DNA of 64,000 nt from Gammaproteobacteria bacterium (GTDB lineage: Bacteria; Pseudomonadota; Gammaproteobacteria; GCA-001735895), in assembly GCA_030066085.1 (NCBI GenBank), contig JASJCI010000001.1:212468-276467 (forward strand). Reading direction: 5' to 3'. The position numbers and the translations under genes are program-made. A model generated the notes under the pieces. It made no database searches. It was not told where the DNA came from and saw only the letters and a program-made list of their open reading frames with translations. Shown here one piece after another: positions 24,853-33,525 of this stretch. Position 1 is the stretch's first letter, and every line of letters starts with the position of its first letter.

Positions 24853-26160
24853 ATGAGCCGTTCGAGCTACCTGAAACCGGACACGGTGGCGCTGCACACC
24901 GGCTACGTACCCGAAAGCGATTACGGCGCGCGCGCCGTTCCCGTCTACCAGACGACCTCCTACGTCTTCGACAGCGTCAGCGAGGGTTCGTCGCTGTTCA
25001 ACGTCGAACAGGGCGGCCATATCTACAGCCGCATTACCAATCCTACCGTGGCGGTACTGGAACAGCGTATCGCGGCGCTGGAGGGCGGCAGCGGCGCGAT
25101 CTGTACCGCGTCGGGCATGAGCGCGCTGTTTACCCTGTTCATTACGCTGTGCTCCGCCGGCGACCACCTGGTCTCGGCTACCCAGATCTACGGCTCGACC
25201 GCAACGTTGCTCAAGCACACGATCAAGCGCCTCGGCATCGATTGCGACTTCGTGCCGATCAACGACGAACAGGCGCTGCGCGACGCGATCCGGCCGAACA
25301 CCAAGCTGGTATTCTGCGAATCGATCGGTAACCCGGGGCTGGAGATTGCCAACCTGCCCGGCATCGCCGCGATCGCCCACGAGCACGGCATCCCGCTCGC
25401 GGTCGACGCAACCTTTGCCACGCCGGCGCTGTGTCGTCCGATCGATCACGGCGCCGATATCGTCGTGCACTCGGCAACCAAGTGGATGGGTGGGCACGGT
25501 GTCGCCATCGGCGGCGTAATCGTCGACGGCGGCCGCTTCGACTGGTCCGCCAGCGGTCGTTATCCCGAACTGACCGAACCCTATGCGCCGTTTCACGGTA
25601 TTCGTTTCTGGGAAGAGTTCGGACCGTCCGCGCTGGCGATGAAAATGCGCGCCGAGTCCATGCGCGACGTCGGCGCGGCGATGAGCCCGCACAATGCCTT
25701 CCTGATCCTGCAGGGGATCGAAACCCTCAACCTGCGCATGAAACAACACGTCAGCAACGCCAGCGGGCTGCTGCAGTGGCTGCAGCAGCAGGATTCGGTA
25801 ACCTGGACCAACTACCCGGACCAGCCGAGCAATCCGAGCCACGAACTCGCGGCAACGCTGTTCCCGCAGGGTGCCGGTTCGATGCTGACCTTCGGCGTCA
25901 CCGGCGGGCGCCCGGGCGGCGCGGCCTTCATCGACTCGCTGCAGCTGTCCTCCAACCTCGCCAACGTCGGCGACGCCCGCACGCTGGTGCTGCACCCGGC
26001 GACCACCACGCACTCGCGCCTGACCGCCGACGACATGGCCGCGGCCGGCATCAGCGAAGACATGGTGCGCGTATCGGTAGGCATCGAGGACCTCGCCGAC
26101 ATCAAGGCCGATTTCGCGCGGGGACTCAAAGCGGCCGAGCGCGTCGCGGGAGGTGCCTGA
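24853..26160 (+). CDS. metY: O-acetylhomoserine sulfhydrylase / aminocarboxypropyltransferase MetY
   Basis: A 435-residue PLP enzyme of the Cys/Met metabolism family. It keeps the O-acetylhomoserine sulfhydrylase pattern: TVALHTGYVPESDYGARAVP, YSRITNPTV, and the PLP lysine K210 in HSATKWMGGHG; the insert RFWEEFGPSALAMKMRAESM is typical of MetY and longer than in cystathionine gamma-synthases. MetY adds sulfide or methanethiol to O-acetylhomoserine, making homocysteine or methionine. GAGG seven bases before the ATG supports the start, two bases after the dmdA stop. In this operon, direct capture of DMSP-derived methanethiol as methionine is the likely role. Confidence 0.92.
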   Translation: MSRSSYLKPDTVALHTGYVPESDYGARAVPVYQTTSYVFDSVSEGSSLFNVEQGGHIYSRITNPTVAVLEQRIAALEGGSGAICTASGMSALFTLFITLCSAGDHLVSATQIYGSTATLLKHTIKRLGIDCDFVPINDEQALRDAIRPNTKLVFCESIGNPGLEIANLPGIAAIAHEHGIPLAVDATFATPALCRPIDHGADIVVHSATKWMGGHGVAIGGVIVDGGRFDWSASGRYPELTEPYAPFHGIRFWEEFGPSALAMKMRAESMRDVGAAMSPHNAFLILQGIETLNLRMKQHVSNASGLLQWLQQQDSVTWTNYPDQPSNPSHELAATLFPQGAGSMLTFGVTGGRPGGAAFIDSLQLSSNLANVGDARTLVLHPATTTHSRLTADDMAAAGISEDMVRVSVGIEDLADIKADFARGLKAAERVAGGA

Positions 26161-26957
26161 TGTATCTCGACGTGCGCGGTGCAAAAACCTATGCCGCCAC
26201 CGGTGGCAAGGATTTCGATCCGTCGTTGCCGACCGTGATGTTCGTGCACGGCAGCGGCCTCGACCACCGCAGCTGGGCATTGCAAACCCGCTGGTTCGCC
26301 TACAACGGCTACTCGGTGCTGGCGCCGGATCTGCCGGGGCACAGCCTGTCGGCCGGCGCAGCGCTCGAAACCATCGAGGAAATGGGCGCCTGGCTGGCCG
26401 ACTTCCTGCGCGCAAGCGGCGCCGGACCGGTTCACGCGATCGGTCATTCGCAGGGATTCCTCGACGTCCTCGAGCTTGCCAGCCTGGCGCCCGAATTGCT
26501 CAAGTCCATCACCGGTATCGGCACTGCCGGCGAAATCCCGGTCAACCCGGCACTGATCGAAGCCGCCCGCGACAGTGCGGGCGCGGCTGCCGAAATGCTG
26601 CTGATGTGGGGTTTCGGAGCGGACGCTCAATACGGCATCAGCGCGGTGCCCGGCATGCAGCCGATCGCGATCGGCCGCCAGATCATGGCGTCGAACCCGC
26701 TGTACCAGGACCTGGTTGCCTGTGCCGCTTACGGGCGCGGCGCCAGCGTCGCGGCGCAAGTGAAGGTTCCGGCGCAGATGATTCTCGCGCGCAAGGATCG
26801 CCTGACGCCGATGAAGGCCGGCATGGCATTCGCCGAAACACTTGGTGCGAAGGTTACGGTAATCGAGCGCTACGGCCACATGCTGCCGATCGAGGCACCG
26901 AAACAGACGCTGCACGCGCTGCGCACGCTGGTCGGGTCGCTGGAACAGGCGGCGTGA
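26160..26957 (+). CDS. Alpha/beta hydrolase
   Basis: A 265-residue alpha/beta hydrolase with the oxyanion-region motif VMFVHGSGLDHRSW, the nucleophile elbow GHSQG (S97), an acid in ARKDRLTP and the catalytic histidine in YGHMLPIE. Its ATG overlaps the metY stop (TGATG), so it belongs to the dmdA-metY operon. The substrate is unknown; an ester or thioester formed in methylthio metabolism would fit the context but is not shown by the sequence. Confidence 0.88.
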   Translation: MYLDVRGAKTYAATGGKDFDPSLPTVMFVHGSGLDHRSWALQTRWFAYNGYSVLAPDLPGHSLSAGAALETIEEMGAWLADFLRASGAGPVHAIGHSQGFLDVLELASLAPELLKSITGIGTAGEIPVNPALIEAARDSAGAAAEMLLMWGFGADAQYGISAVPGMQPIAIGRQIMASNPLYQDLVACAAYGRGASVAAQVKVPAQMILARKDRLTPMKAGMAFAETLGAKVTVIERYGHMLPIEAPKQTLHALRTLVGSLEQAA

Positions 26958-26966
26958 TAAAACACA

Positions 26967-27089
26967 ACGTCATTGCGAGCCGCGCAGCGGCTGCAGGCCC
27001 TTCAGGGTCGAAGCAATCTCCCGACAACTCTAGCCTGGTCGGGAGATTGCCTCGCCGCGCTCTTGTGCCCTCCGGGTGCGCAATGACGT
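26967..27089. repeat. Palindromic intergenic repeat element
   Basis: ACGTCATTGCG at the left end is the exact inverse of CGCAATGACGT at the right end, 123 bases end to end. Inside is a perfect 13-bp stem, GCAATCTCCCGAC (27013-27025) against GTCGGGAGATTGC (27038-27050), with a 12-base loop. The end and core motifs resemble widespread non-coding palindromic repeats of many bacterial genomes. It sits between the hydrolase and the hydroxyacyl-CoA dehydrogenase gene. Confidence 0.8.
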
Positions 27090-27108
27090 GGATTTTTGAG
27101 GTGACAAA

Positions 27109-29412
27109 ATGAAAATCGAAAAAGTAGCCGTCATCGGCGCCGGTACCATGGGATCCGGTATCGCCGGCCAGGTCGCCAACGCCGGCGTCGAGGTCTGGTT
27201 GCTCGACCTGCCGCAGGACGACAATCCCAACGCACTCGCCGAGCGCGGCCTGGAGCGCCTGCGAGATCCGAATGCCCCCGGCCTGCTGAGCAAGGCGCAG
27301 GAAGCGAATATCCATCTCGGCAACACGCGCGATGATTTCGATCGGCTCGCCGAATGCGACTGGATTGCCGAAGCCGTGGTCGAACGGCTCGATATCAAGA
27401 AAGACCTGTACCGGCGGCTCGATGCGGTAATCAAGCCCGGCGCCATCGTGACCTCTAACACCTCCACCATACCGATCCGGCTGCTGGTCGAGGACATGCC
27501 GCAGGATTTTCGCCAACGCTTCGCGATCACCCACTTTTTCAACCCGGTGCGCTTCATGCGCCTGCTCGAACTGGTGCGCGGCGAGGATACCGATCCGGCC
27601 GTTATCGACCTGCTGGCGGACTTTTGCGAACAGCAGCTCGGCAAAGGCGTGGTGCCCTGCCTCGACACTCCCGGATTTCTCGGCAACCGCGTCGGCGTAT
27701 TCGCGATCCAGTGCGCACTGCACGCGGCATTCGACCTCGGGCTGACGCCGCTCGAGGCGGATGCTATTTTCGGCCGACCGATGGGCATTCCGAAAACCGG
27801 CGTATTCGGCCTTTACGACCTCATTGGTATCGACCTGATGTCGGACGTGGTGCAAAGCCTGGTCGACATCCTGCCGGAGTCCGATCCTTTCCACGCCGAG
27901 GCGGCCAGGATCCCGCTGATGACAGAGATGATCGCCAATGGCCAGACCGGCAACAAGGGCGGGCGCGGTTTTTATCGCGACGGTGATAACGGGCGCGAGG
28001 TACTGAACCTCGCGAGCGGTGAATACGAGCCCGCCAGCCGCCTGAATCTGCCGCTGGCCGAGCGGGCCGAGCGCGACGGCGCTGGCGTGCTGCTCGAGGA
28101 CGACGGCCGCTACGGCGAATTTGCCTGGCGGGTCCTGTCACGTACGCTCAGCTACGCGGCCTCTCTTATCCCGGAAGTCGGCGACGACCCGGTCGGTATA
28201 GACGACGCGATGAAGCTCGGCTACAACTGGATCCAGGGTCCGTTCGAAATGCTGGACGCAATCGGCGTGGACAGTTTTGTCGCCCGTCTCGAACGGGACG
28301 GCATGAGCGTCCCCGCTTACCTCGCGCAAGCGGCCGGAGCGGGTTTTTATCGCGCCGAGGCGGGCCGACTGGAGTCCCGCCAGGCCGGCGGTCAGTGGCA
28401 ACCGATTCAGCGTCCGCCCGGCGTTACCCGTTTCAGCGAACTGCGCCAGACGCTGGCGCCGCAAAACAGCTGCGCGGTTGCCAGCTGGTTCGACCTCGAC
28501 GGCATTGCCCTGGTCGAGTTCCACAGCAAGGCCAACGCGCTGGACGCCGATTCGATGGCGATGCTCGCCGATGCGCTGGATCGCGTCGAAAATGACGGCA
28601 TGCGCGGCCTGATCGTGCACAACGATGCGCAGCATTTTTCCTGCGGGGTCAACCTGCAGTGCGTGCGCGACTTTTTTCGGCGCGAGGACATGGACGGGCT
28701 CGATCGTTTCCTGGCCGACTTCCAGCAAACCGTGCATCGCATGCAGACCGCCGATTTTCCGGTGGTTGCGGCGCCGGTCGGCATGTCGATCGGCGGCGGT
28801 TTCGAGGTCGTACTGCACGCCAAGCAGGTCATCTGTCACGCCAACTCGGTTACCGGCCTGGTCGAATCGCTGGTCGGCGTGGTGCCGGGAGGCGGCGGCT
28901 GCAAGGAAACCCTGTACCGCTGGATCGAGTTACTCGGTTGCAGCGACGATATCAGCGAGGCCTGCTGGAAGGCTTTCATGAACCTGGGTTACGGCAAAAC
29001 CGCGACCTCACCGTTGATTGCCCGACGCCAGGCCATGCTGCGCCCCAACGATCGCTACCTGATCAACCGCGATCGCCTGCTGGACGAGGCCATCGCCGCC
29101 ATCGATGACCCATCGGGGCAGGCGCCGTTCCTGCGACCCGAGCTGAGCCTGCCGGGTAGACCCCTGTTCGAGGAAATGGTCCAATGGCTCGAACAGTCGC
29201 GCGACAAGGGTATGTTCATGCCGCACGACGTAAACGTCGGCAGCGAAATGGCACGCATCGTTACCGGCGGTGACGTAGACCCGGGCACGACCTGGAGTGA
29301 ACAGGATTTTTACGACGCGGAGCGTCGCTCGTTCCTGGCCCTGGTCGCGACCGAGCAGACCCGCACCCGGATCAACACGATGCTCGACGAGGGTTCACCG
29401 GTAAGAAACTGA
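27109..29412 (+). CDS. 3-hydroxyacyl-CoA dehydrogenase / enoyl-CoA hydratase fusion (FadN-like order)
   Basis: A 767-residue beta-oxidation enzyme with the dehydrogenase first and the crotonase last, as in FadN rather than FadB. The NAD-binding loop is GAGTMGSG (10-17); the catalytic pair is H142 (THFFNP) and E154. After two dehydrogenase C-terminal domains, the crotonase module (about 480-700) keeps both general glutamates, in SIGGGFEVVL and GLVESLVGVVPGGGG. It would hydrate an enoyl-CoA and oxidise the product. Palindromic repeats flank it on both sides. Its position downstream of dmdA-metY suggests a role in methylthio-acyl-CoA or other short-chain acyl-CoA degradation, but that is only inference. 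Confidence 0.92.
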   Translation: MKIEKVAVIGAGTMGSGIAGQVANAGVEVWLLDLPQDDNPNALAERGLERLRDPNAPGLLSKAQEANIHLGNTRDDFDRLAECDWIAEAVVERLDIKKDLYRRLDAVIKPGAIVTSNTSTIPIRLLVEDMPQDFRQRFAITHFFNPVRFMRLLELVRGEDTDPAVIDLLADFCEQQLGKGVVPCLDTPGFLGNRVGVFAIQCALHAAFDLGLTPLEADAIFGRPMGIPKTGVFGLYDLIGIDLMSDVVQSLVDILPESDPFHAEAARIPLMTEMIANGQTGNKGGRGFYRDGDNGREVLNLASGEYEPASRLNLPLAERAERDGAGVLLEDDGRYGEFAWRVLSRTLSYAASLIPEVGDDPVGIDDAMKLGYNWIQGPFEMLDAIGVDSFVARLERDGMSVPAYLAQAAGAGFYRAEAGRLESRQAGGQWQPIQRPPGVTRFSELRQTLAPQNSCAVASWFDLDGIALVEFHSKANALDADSMAMLADALDRVENDGMRGLIVHNDAQHFSCGVNLQCVRDFFRREDMDGLDRFLADFQQTVHRMQTADFPVVAAPVGMSIGGGFEVVLHAKQVICHANSVTGLVESLVGVVPGGGGCKETLYRWIELLGCSDDISEACWKAFMNLGYGKTATSPLIARRQAMLRPNDRYLINRDRLLDEAIAAIDDPSGQAPFLRPELSLPGRPLFEEMVQWLEQSRDKGMFMPHDVNVGSEMARIVTGGDVDPGTTWSEQDFYDAERRSFLALVATEQTRTRINTMLDEGSPVRN

Positions 29413-29600
29413 CTCCGGGCGCGCAGCGCCCTGGAGTCATCCCGGAAAGTGCGAAGCACTTGTCCGGGATCCACAAGACCTGCAAGGAAGCAATCCGCGC
29501 CCCAGGCGCGGCCGAGGCATCCCGAAAGACGCAAAGGCCTGCACGGCCCGCACTTTTACGGGGTCTCCAGAAAACTGGAGAACGCCTGCCAAAAACAGGC
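29411..29600. repeat. Run of five intergenic inverted repeats
   Basis: Five hairpins follow one another: GACTCCGGGCGC/GCGCCC-GGAGTC (29411-29438); ATCCCGGA-AAGTGC paired with GCACTT-TCCGGGAT (29439-29470); CCGCGCC/GGCGCGG (29495-29511); TCTCCAG-AAAA-CTGGAGA (29564-29581); GCCTG/CAGGC (29584-29600). The first overlaps the preceding stop codon and may end or stabilise that transcript. The set looks like one or more repetitive palindromic elements rather than coding DNA. Confidence 0.75.
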
Positions 29601-29646
29601 AAGAGAATAACCGGCAGCCAGGTTAACGCCGGACGGGGAGGAATTT

Positions 29647-31278
29647 ATGACCATAGAATACGATCAACTCGAAGCCAACGCGGCCAACTTCGTGCCGCTT
29701 ACGCCGCTCTCGTTCCTGCATCGCACGGCGGACATCTACCCGCAGCGCGAATCGCTGATATACAACGAGCGCCGCTTCACCTGGGCACAGACCCGCAACC
29801 GCTGCACGCGAATTGCATCCAGCCTGGCCGCGCGCGGTATCGGTAAAAACGATACCGTGTCGGTCTTCGCGTTCAATACCCCGGAGATGTTCGAGAGCCA
29901 TTTTTCGATCCCGATGGCCGGCGCGGTGCTGAACACGATCAACACCCGTCTCGACGCCGATACCGTCGCCTACATCATCGATCATGGCGAATCGCGCCTG
30001 TTCATCTGCGATCGACAGCTCTGGCCGGTGCTCGATGAAGCGCTGAAAACCTGCCAGGCGCGCCCGGAGATCGTCATCATCGATGATCCCGACGCTACCG
30101 ACAAACCGGAATTGCCGGCCGAGCTGGATTTCACCTACTACGAGGACCTGGTCGATCGCGGTGACGATACCTTTGCCTGGCGGCCGCCCGAGAGCGAATG
30201 GCAGGCACTGGCGTTAAACTATACCTCGGGCACGACCGGGCGTCCCAAGGGTGTGGTCTATCACCACCGCGGTTCCTACCTGATGACGATGGGTACGGTC
30301 ATTTCCTGGGCGCTGCCGCCACACCCGCGTTATCTTTATACCGTACCCATGTTTCACTGCAACGGCTGGGGCCACGCCTGGACCATGACCGCGCTGGCGG
30401 CGACGGTCGTCTGCATCCGCGCCTTCGTGCCGAAACTCTTTTTCGAATTGATCGACCGCCACGAGGTCACCCACTTCGGCGGTGCGCCGATCGTGCTCAA
30501 CATGCTTGCGCTGGCGCCGCCCGAGGAACAGAAGCGTTTCGATCACACCGTATATGCCATGACCGCCGGCGCGCCGCCGCCGGCCAAGGTGCTGGAGAGC
30601 ATGGCGCAGTTCAACTTCGAAGTCATGCACGTCTACGGACTGACCGAAACCTACGGCCACATCCTGCATTCCGCCCCGCAGGACGACTGGGCCGAGCAGT
30701 CTATCGAGCGCCAGGCCGAACTCAAGGCGCGCCAGGGTGTTCGTTTCGCGATGACCGACGCGGTCGACGTGCTGCACCCCGACAGCGGCGAACCGGTCCC
30801 CTGGGATGCCGAAACCATGGGCGAAATCGTTATCCGCGGCAACACCGTCATGAAAGGCTATCTCAAGGATCCACAGGCCACGGACGACGTCTTTCGCAAC
30901 GGCTGGTTCCTGTCCGGCGACATTGCCGTGGTGCATCCCGACGGCTATCTGCAGGTGCGCGACCGTGCCAAGGACGTGATCATCTCCGGTGGCGAAAACA
31001 TTTCCTCGGTCGAAGTGGAAGGCGTGCTGTATCGCCATCCGGCGGTCGGCGATGCGGCGGTGGTCGCACTGGCCGACGAAAAATGGGGTGAGGTGCCCTG
31101 CGCTTTCGTCGAGCTCAAGCCGGGCGCGAGTGCCGACGAGGCCGAGCTGATCGAATTCTGCGCGGATAACATGGCACGCTTCAAGCGGCCGAAAAAAGTG
31201 GTTTTCGGCGAGTTGCCGAAAACCGCCACCGGCAAAATCCAGAAAAACGTCTTGCGCGATCGCGCCAAAGAGTTGTAA
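29647..31278 (+). CDS. Acyl-CoA synthetase (AMP-forming), candidate methylmercaptopropionate-CoA ligase
   Basis: A 543-residue ANL-superfamily ligase that activates a carboxylic acid through an acyl-adenylate. Motifs are the P-loop-like TSGTTGRPKG (193-202), MFHCNGW (H237 and W241), VYGLTETYG, GWFLSGDIAVVHPDGYLQVRDRAKD and the C-terminal TATGKIQKNVLR lysine. The MFHCNGW-type subfamily handles short and medium acyl chains and includes DmdB, the ligase of DMSP demethylation. With dmdA five kilobases upstream, DmdB function is plausible, but a general fatty-acid ligase fits equally well. A strong GGGGAGGA lies before the ATG. Confidence 0.9.
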   Translation: MTIEYDQLEANAANFVPLTPLSFLHRTADIYPQRESLIYNERRFTWAQTRNRCTRIASSLAARGIGKNDTVSVFAFNTPEMFESHFSIPMAGAVLNTINTRLDADTVAYIIDHGESRLFICDRQLWPVLDEALKTCQARPEIVIIDDPDATDKPELPAELDFTYYEDLVDRGDDTFAWRPPESEWQALALNYTSGTTGRPKGVVYHHRGSYLMTMGTVISWALPPHPRYLYTVPMFHCNGWGHAWTMTALAATVVCIRAFVPKLFFELIDRHEVTHFGGAPIVLNMLALAPPEEQKRFDHTVYAMTAGAPPPAKVLESMAQFNFEVMHVYGLTETYGHILHSAPQDDWAEQSIERQAELKARQGVRFAMTDAVDVLHPDSGEPVPWDAETMGEIVIRGNTVMKGYLKDPQATDDVFRNGWFLSGDIAVVHPDGYLQVRDRAKDVIISGGENISSVEVEGVLYRHPAVGDAAVVALADEKWGEVPCAFVELKPGASADEAELIEFCADNMARFKRPKKVVFGELPKTATGKIQKNVLRDRAKEL

Positions 31279-31308
31279 AACGGACGCCCCACCACACATC
31301 GATCGATT

Positions 31309-32097
31309 ATGCAGCAGGACATTTCACCTCTCGCACTGCGGCACAAGATCCGCGCCGGCGAGTTTAGCAGCAATACCTCGGGTTACTCGCGTGGTTTCGT
31401 GCAGGGCAACCTGTGTATTCTGCCGGCCGATTACGCCGGCGAATTCCTGCAGTTCTGCCAGTCCAATCCGAAGCCCTGCCCGCTGATCGCCATGGCGGAG
31501 ACGCCCGGCGATTTTCGCATTCCGAAACTCGGCAATGACCTCGATATCCGCAGCGATATTCCGAGCTACCGTATCTTCGAAAACGGCGAACTGGTCGACG
31601 AGGTGCAGGACATCACCGATCTCTGGCGCGATGACCTCGTGACCTTCGTGCTGGGCTGCTCGTTTTCCTTCGAGGAAGCGCTGATCGACGACGGCCTCGA
31701 AATACGCAACGTCACCGAGGGCGTCAACGTGCCGATGTATCGCACCGACATCGACTGCAGCAGCGCCGGCCGCTTTCACAGCAAGATGGTGGTCAGCATG
31801 CGGCCGATGATCCCGTCCGACGCGATTCGCGCGATCCAGATCTGCACCCGTTTCCCCGCCGTGCACGGCGCGCCGGTGCACTTCGGCGACCCGGCAAAAA
31901 TCGGCATTCGCGATATCGACAAGCCCGAGTTCGGTGACGCGGTCACGATTCGCCGCGACGAGGTGCCGGTGTTCTGGGCCTGCGGTGTTACCCCCCAGGT
32001 TGCGGTGGAACAGGCTCGTCCCCCGTTTTGCATTACCCATTCACCGGGCTGCATGCTGGTGACCGACCTGCCCAACAGCCACCTCGCGGTCATGTAA
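31309..32097 (+). CDS. DUF1445 protein (N-terminal half of D-glutamate cyclase family)
   Basis: A 262-residue member of DUF1445 (YcsI/UPF0317), once called a putative hydro-lyase. Characteristic segments are [37 protein letters not shown] and the C-terminal [15 protein letters not shown]. In animals this domain forms the N-terminal part of DGLUCY, which cyclises D-glutamate to 5-oxo-D-proline; the matching C-terminal part (DUF4392) is the separate gene at 34467. It lies 12 bases upstream of pxpA, as ycsI lies with ycsF/kipIA in Bacillus. Confidence 0.88.
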   Translation: MQQDISPLALRHKIRAGEFSSNTSGYSRGFVQGNLCILPADYAGEFLQFCQSNPKPCPLIAMAETPGDFRIPKLGNDLDIRSDIPSYRIFENGELVDEVQDITDLWRDDLVTFVLGCSFSFEEALIDDGLEIRNVTEGVNVPMYRTDIDCSSAGRFHSKMVVSMRPMIPSDAIRAIQICTRFPAVHGAPVHFGDPAKIGIRDIDKPEFGDAVTIRRDEVPVFWACGVTPQVAVEQARPPFCITHSPGCMLVTDLPNSHLAVM

Positions 32098-32109
32098 ACG
32101 GAGGCCAAC

Positions 32110-32841
32110 ATGCTGATGCTCAACTGCGACCTCGGTGAGAGTTTCGGCTCGTGGAAGATGGGCCGCGACGACGACGTCATGCCGCACATCGACCAGGCCA
32201 ACATCGCCTGCGGCTTTCACGGCGGTGACCCGCTGGTGATGGAAAAGACGCTGGCACTGGCCAAGGCCAACGGCGTCATGGTCGGCGCGCACCCGGCCTA
32301 CCCCGACCTGGTCGGTTTCGGCCGCCGGCCGATGCACTGTTCGGCCGAGGAAATCGGCGCCTTCATGCACTACCAGATCGCCGCGCTGGAGGGTATGGCG
32401 AAGATCCAGGGCATGGAACTGGCCTACGTAAAACCGCACGGCGCGCTGTACAACGACATGATGGCGCACGAGCGCGTGCGCCTGCCGATCCTGAAGGCCA
32501 TTTCCGACTTCCACAAACCGGTGCGGCTGATGCTGCAGGCAACGCCGCAGGCGGAGGTGCACCGCCGGGAGGCGCAGGAATACGATATCGACCTGTGGTT
32601 CGAAGCCTTCGCCGATCGCTGTTACGACGATGACGGCAAGCTGCTGTCGCGCAGCAGGCCGGGCGCGGTGCACACGCGCGACAAGATGCTGGCCCAGGTC
32701 GAGCAGATCTGCCGCGAAGGCAGCGTGACCACGGTGAGCGGTCACACCCTCGATCTGCACCCGGACACGCTGTGCGTACACGGCGACAACGAGGAAGGTA
32801 TCGCCGCGATCATCGAGATCCGCGGGATCATTCACGCCTGA
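32110..32841 (+). CDS. pxpA: 5-oxoprolinase subunit A (LamB/YcsF family)
   Basis: A 243-residue LamB/YcsF-type protein, subunit A of the prokaryotic ATP-dependent 5-oxoprolinase that opens 5-oxoproline to glutamate. Family hallmarks are LNCDLGESFGSWKMG at the start, the metal or active-site region ANIACGFHGGDP, GAHPAYPDLVGFGRR and VKPHGALYNDM. It sits directly upstream of pxpB and pxpC in the standard order. Confidence 0.95.
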   Translation: MLMLNCDLGESFGSWKMGRDDDVMPHIDQANIACGFHGGDPLVMEKTLALAKANGVMVGAHPAYPDLVGFGRRPMHCSAEEIGAFMHYQIAALEGMAKIQGMELAYVKPHGALYNDMMAHERVRLPILKAISDFHKPVRLMLQATPQAEVHRREAQEYDIDLWFEAFADRCYDDDGKLLSRSRPGAVHTRDKMLAQVEQICREGSVTTVSGHTLDLHPDTLCVHGDNEEGIAAIIEIRGIIHA

Positions 32842-32847
32842 TCCCCG

Positions 32848-33525
32848 ATGAGAATCGAGACCGCCGGGCAAAACGCGTTCATCGTCTACTTTGCCGACCA
32901 GACCAGCGCGCTCGTCGCCGCGCAAATCCAGGCCGCGGTGACGCGCATACGCACAACCATGGCCGAGATGATCGTCGACCTGGTCCCTTCCTACGCTTCC
33001 CTGCTGGTTATCTTCGATATCGATCGCAGCGATCACTTCGCCGTGCGCGGCGCAATCGCGGCGGCACTGAAGGATCTCGCAAGCAGCGAATCCAGCGAGG
33101 GCCGGCTGGTTACCCTGCCCGTTTATTATGCCGAGGAATCCGGCCCCGACCTCGGTCGTATCGCCGAACGTGCCGGTATCGGCATCGACGAAGTCATCGC
33201 GCTTCATCAGCAGCAGGAATACCGCGTGTACGCGATCGGTTTTGCCCCCGGGTTTGCCTACCTCGGGGAAGTCGATGAACGCATCGCGGCGCCGCGGCTG
33301 GAGACGCCGCGGCAAAAGGTGCCGCGCGGCGCGGTCGCGATCGCCGACCGTCAAACCGCGGTCTACCCGGCAGTGTCGCCGGGCGGCTGGAACCTGATCG
33401 GCCTGTGCCCGACGCGGATGTTCGATCCCGACGCCGAGCCGAGCATGCCGGTCGGCGTCGGCGACCGCATCCGTTTCGAAGCCATCGACCGCGCGCGCTT
33501 TCTCGACCTCGGGGGTGAACTGTGA
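32848..33525 (+). CDS. pxpB: 5-oxoprolinase subunit B (KipI-like)
   Basis: A 225-residue KipI/allophanate-hydrolase-subunit-1 family protein. It contains the diagnostic YRVYAIGFAPGFAYLGEVDE and PRAAVAIADRQTAVYP-like segment (here PRGAVAIADRQTAVYP), followed by SPGGWNLIGLCP. With PxpA and PxpC it forms 5-oxoprolinase. It starts seven bases after pxpA and its stop overlaps the pxpC start. Confidence 0.94.
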   Translation: MRIETAGQNAFIVYFADQTSALVAAQIQAAVTRIRTTMAEMIVDLVPSYASLLVIFDIDRSDHFAVRGAIAAALKDLASSESSEGRLVTLPVYYAEESGPDLGRIAERAGIGIDEVIALHQQQEYRVYAIGFAPGFAYLGEVDERIAAPRLETPRQKVPRGAVAIADRQTAVYPAVSPGGWNLIGLCPTRMFDPDAEPSMPVGVGDRIRFEAIDRARFLDLGGEL

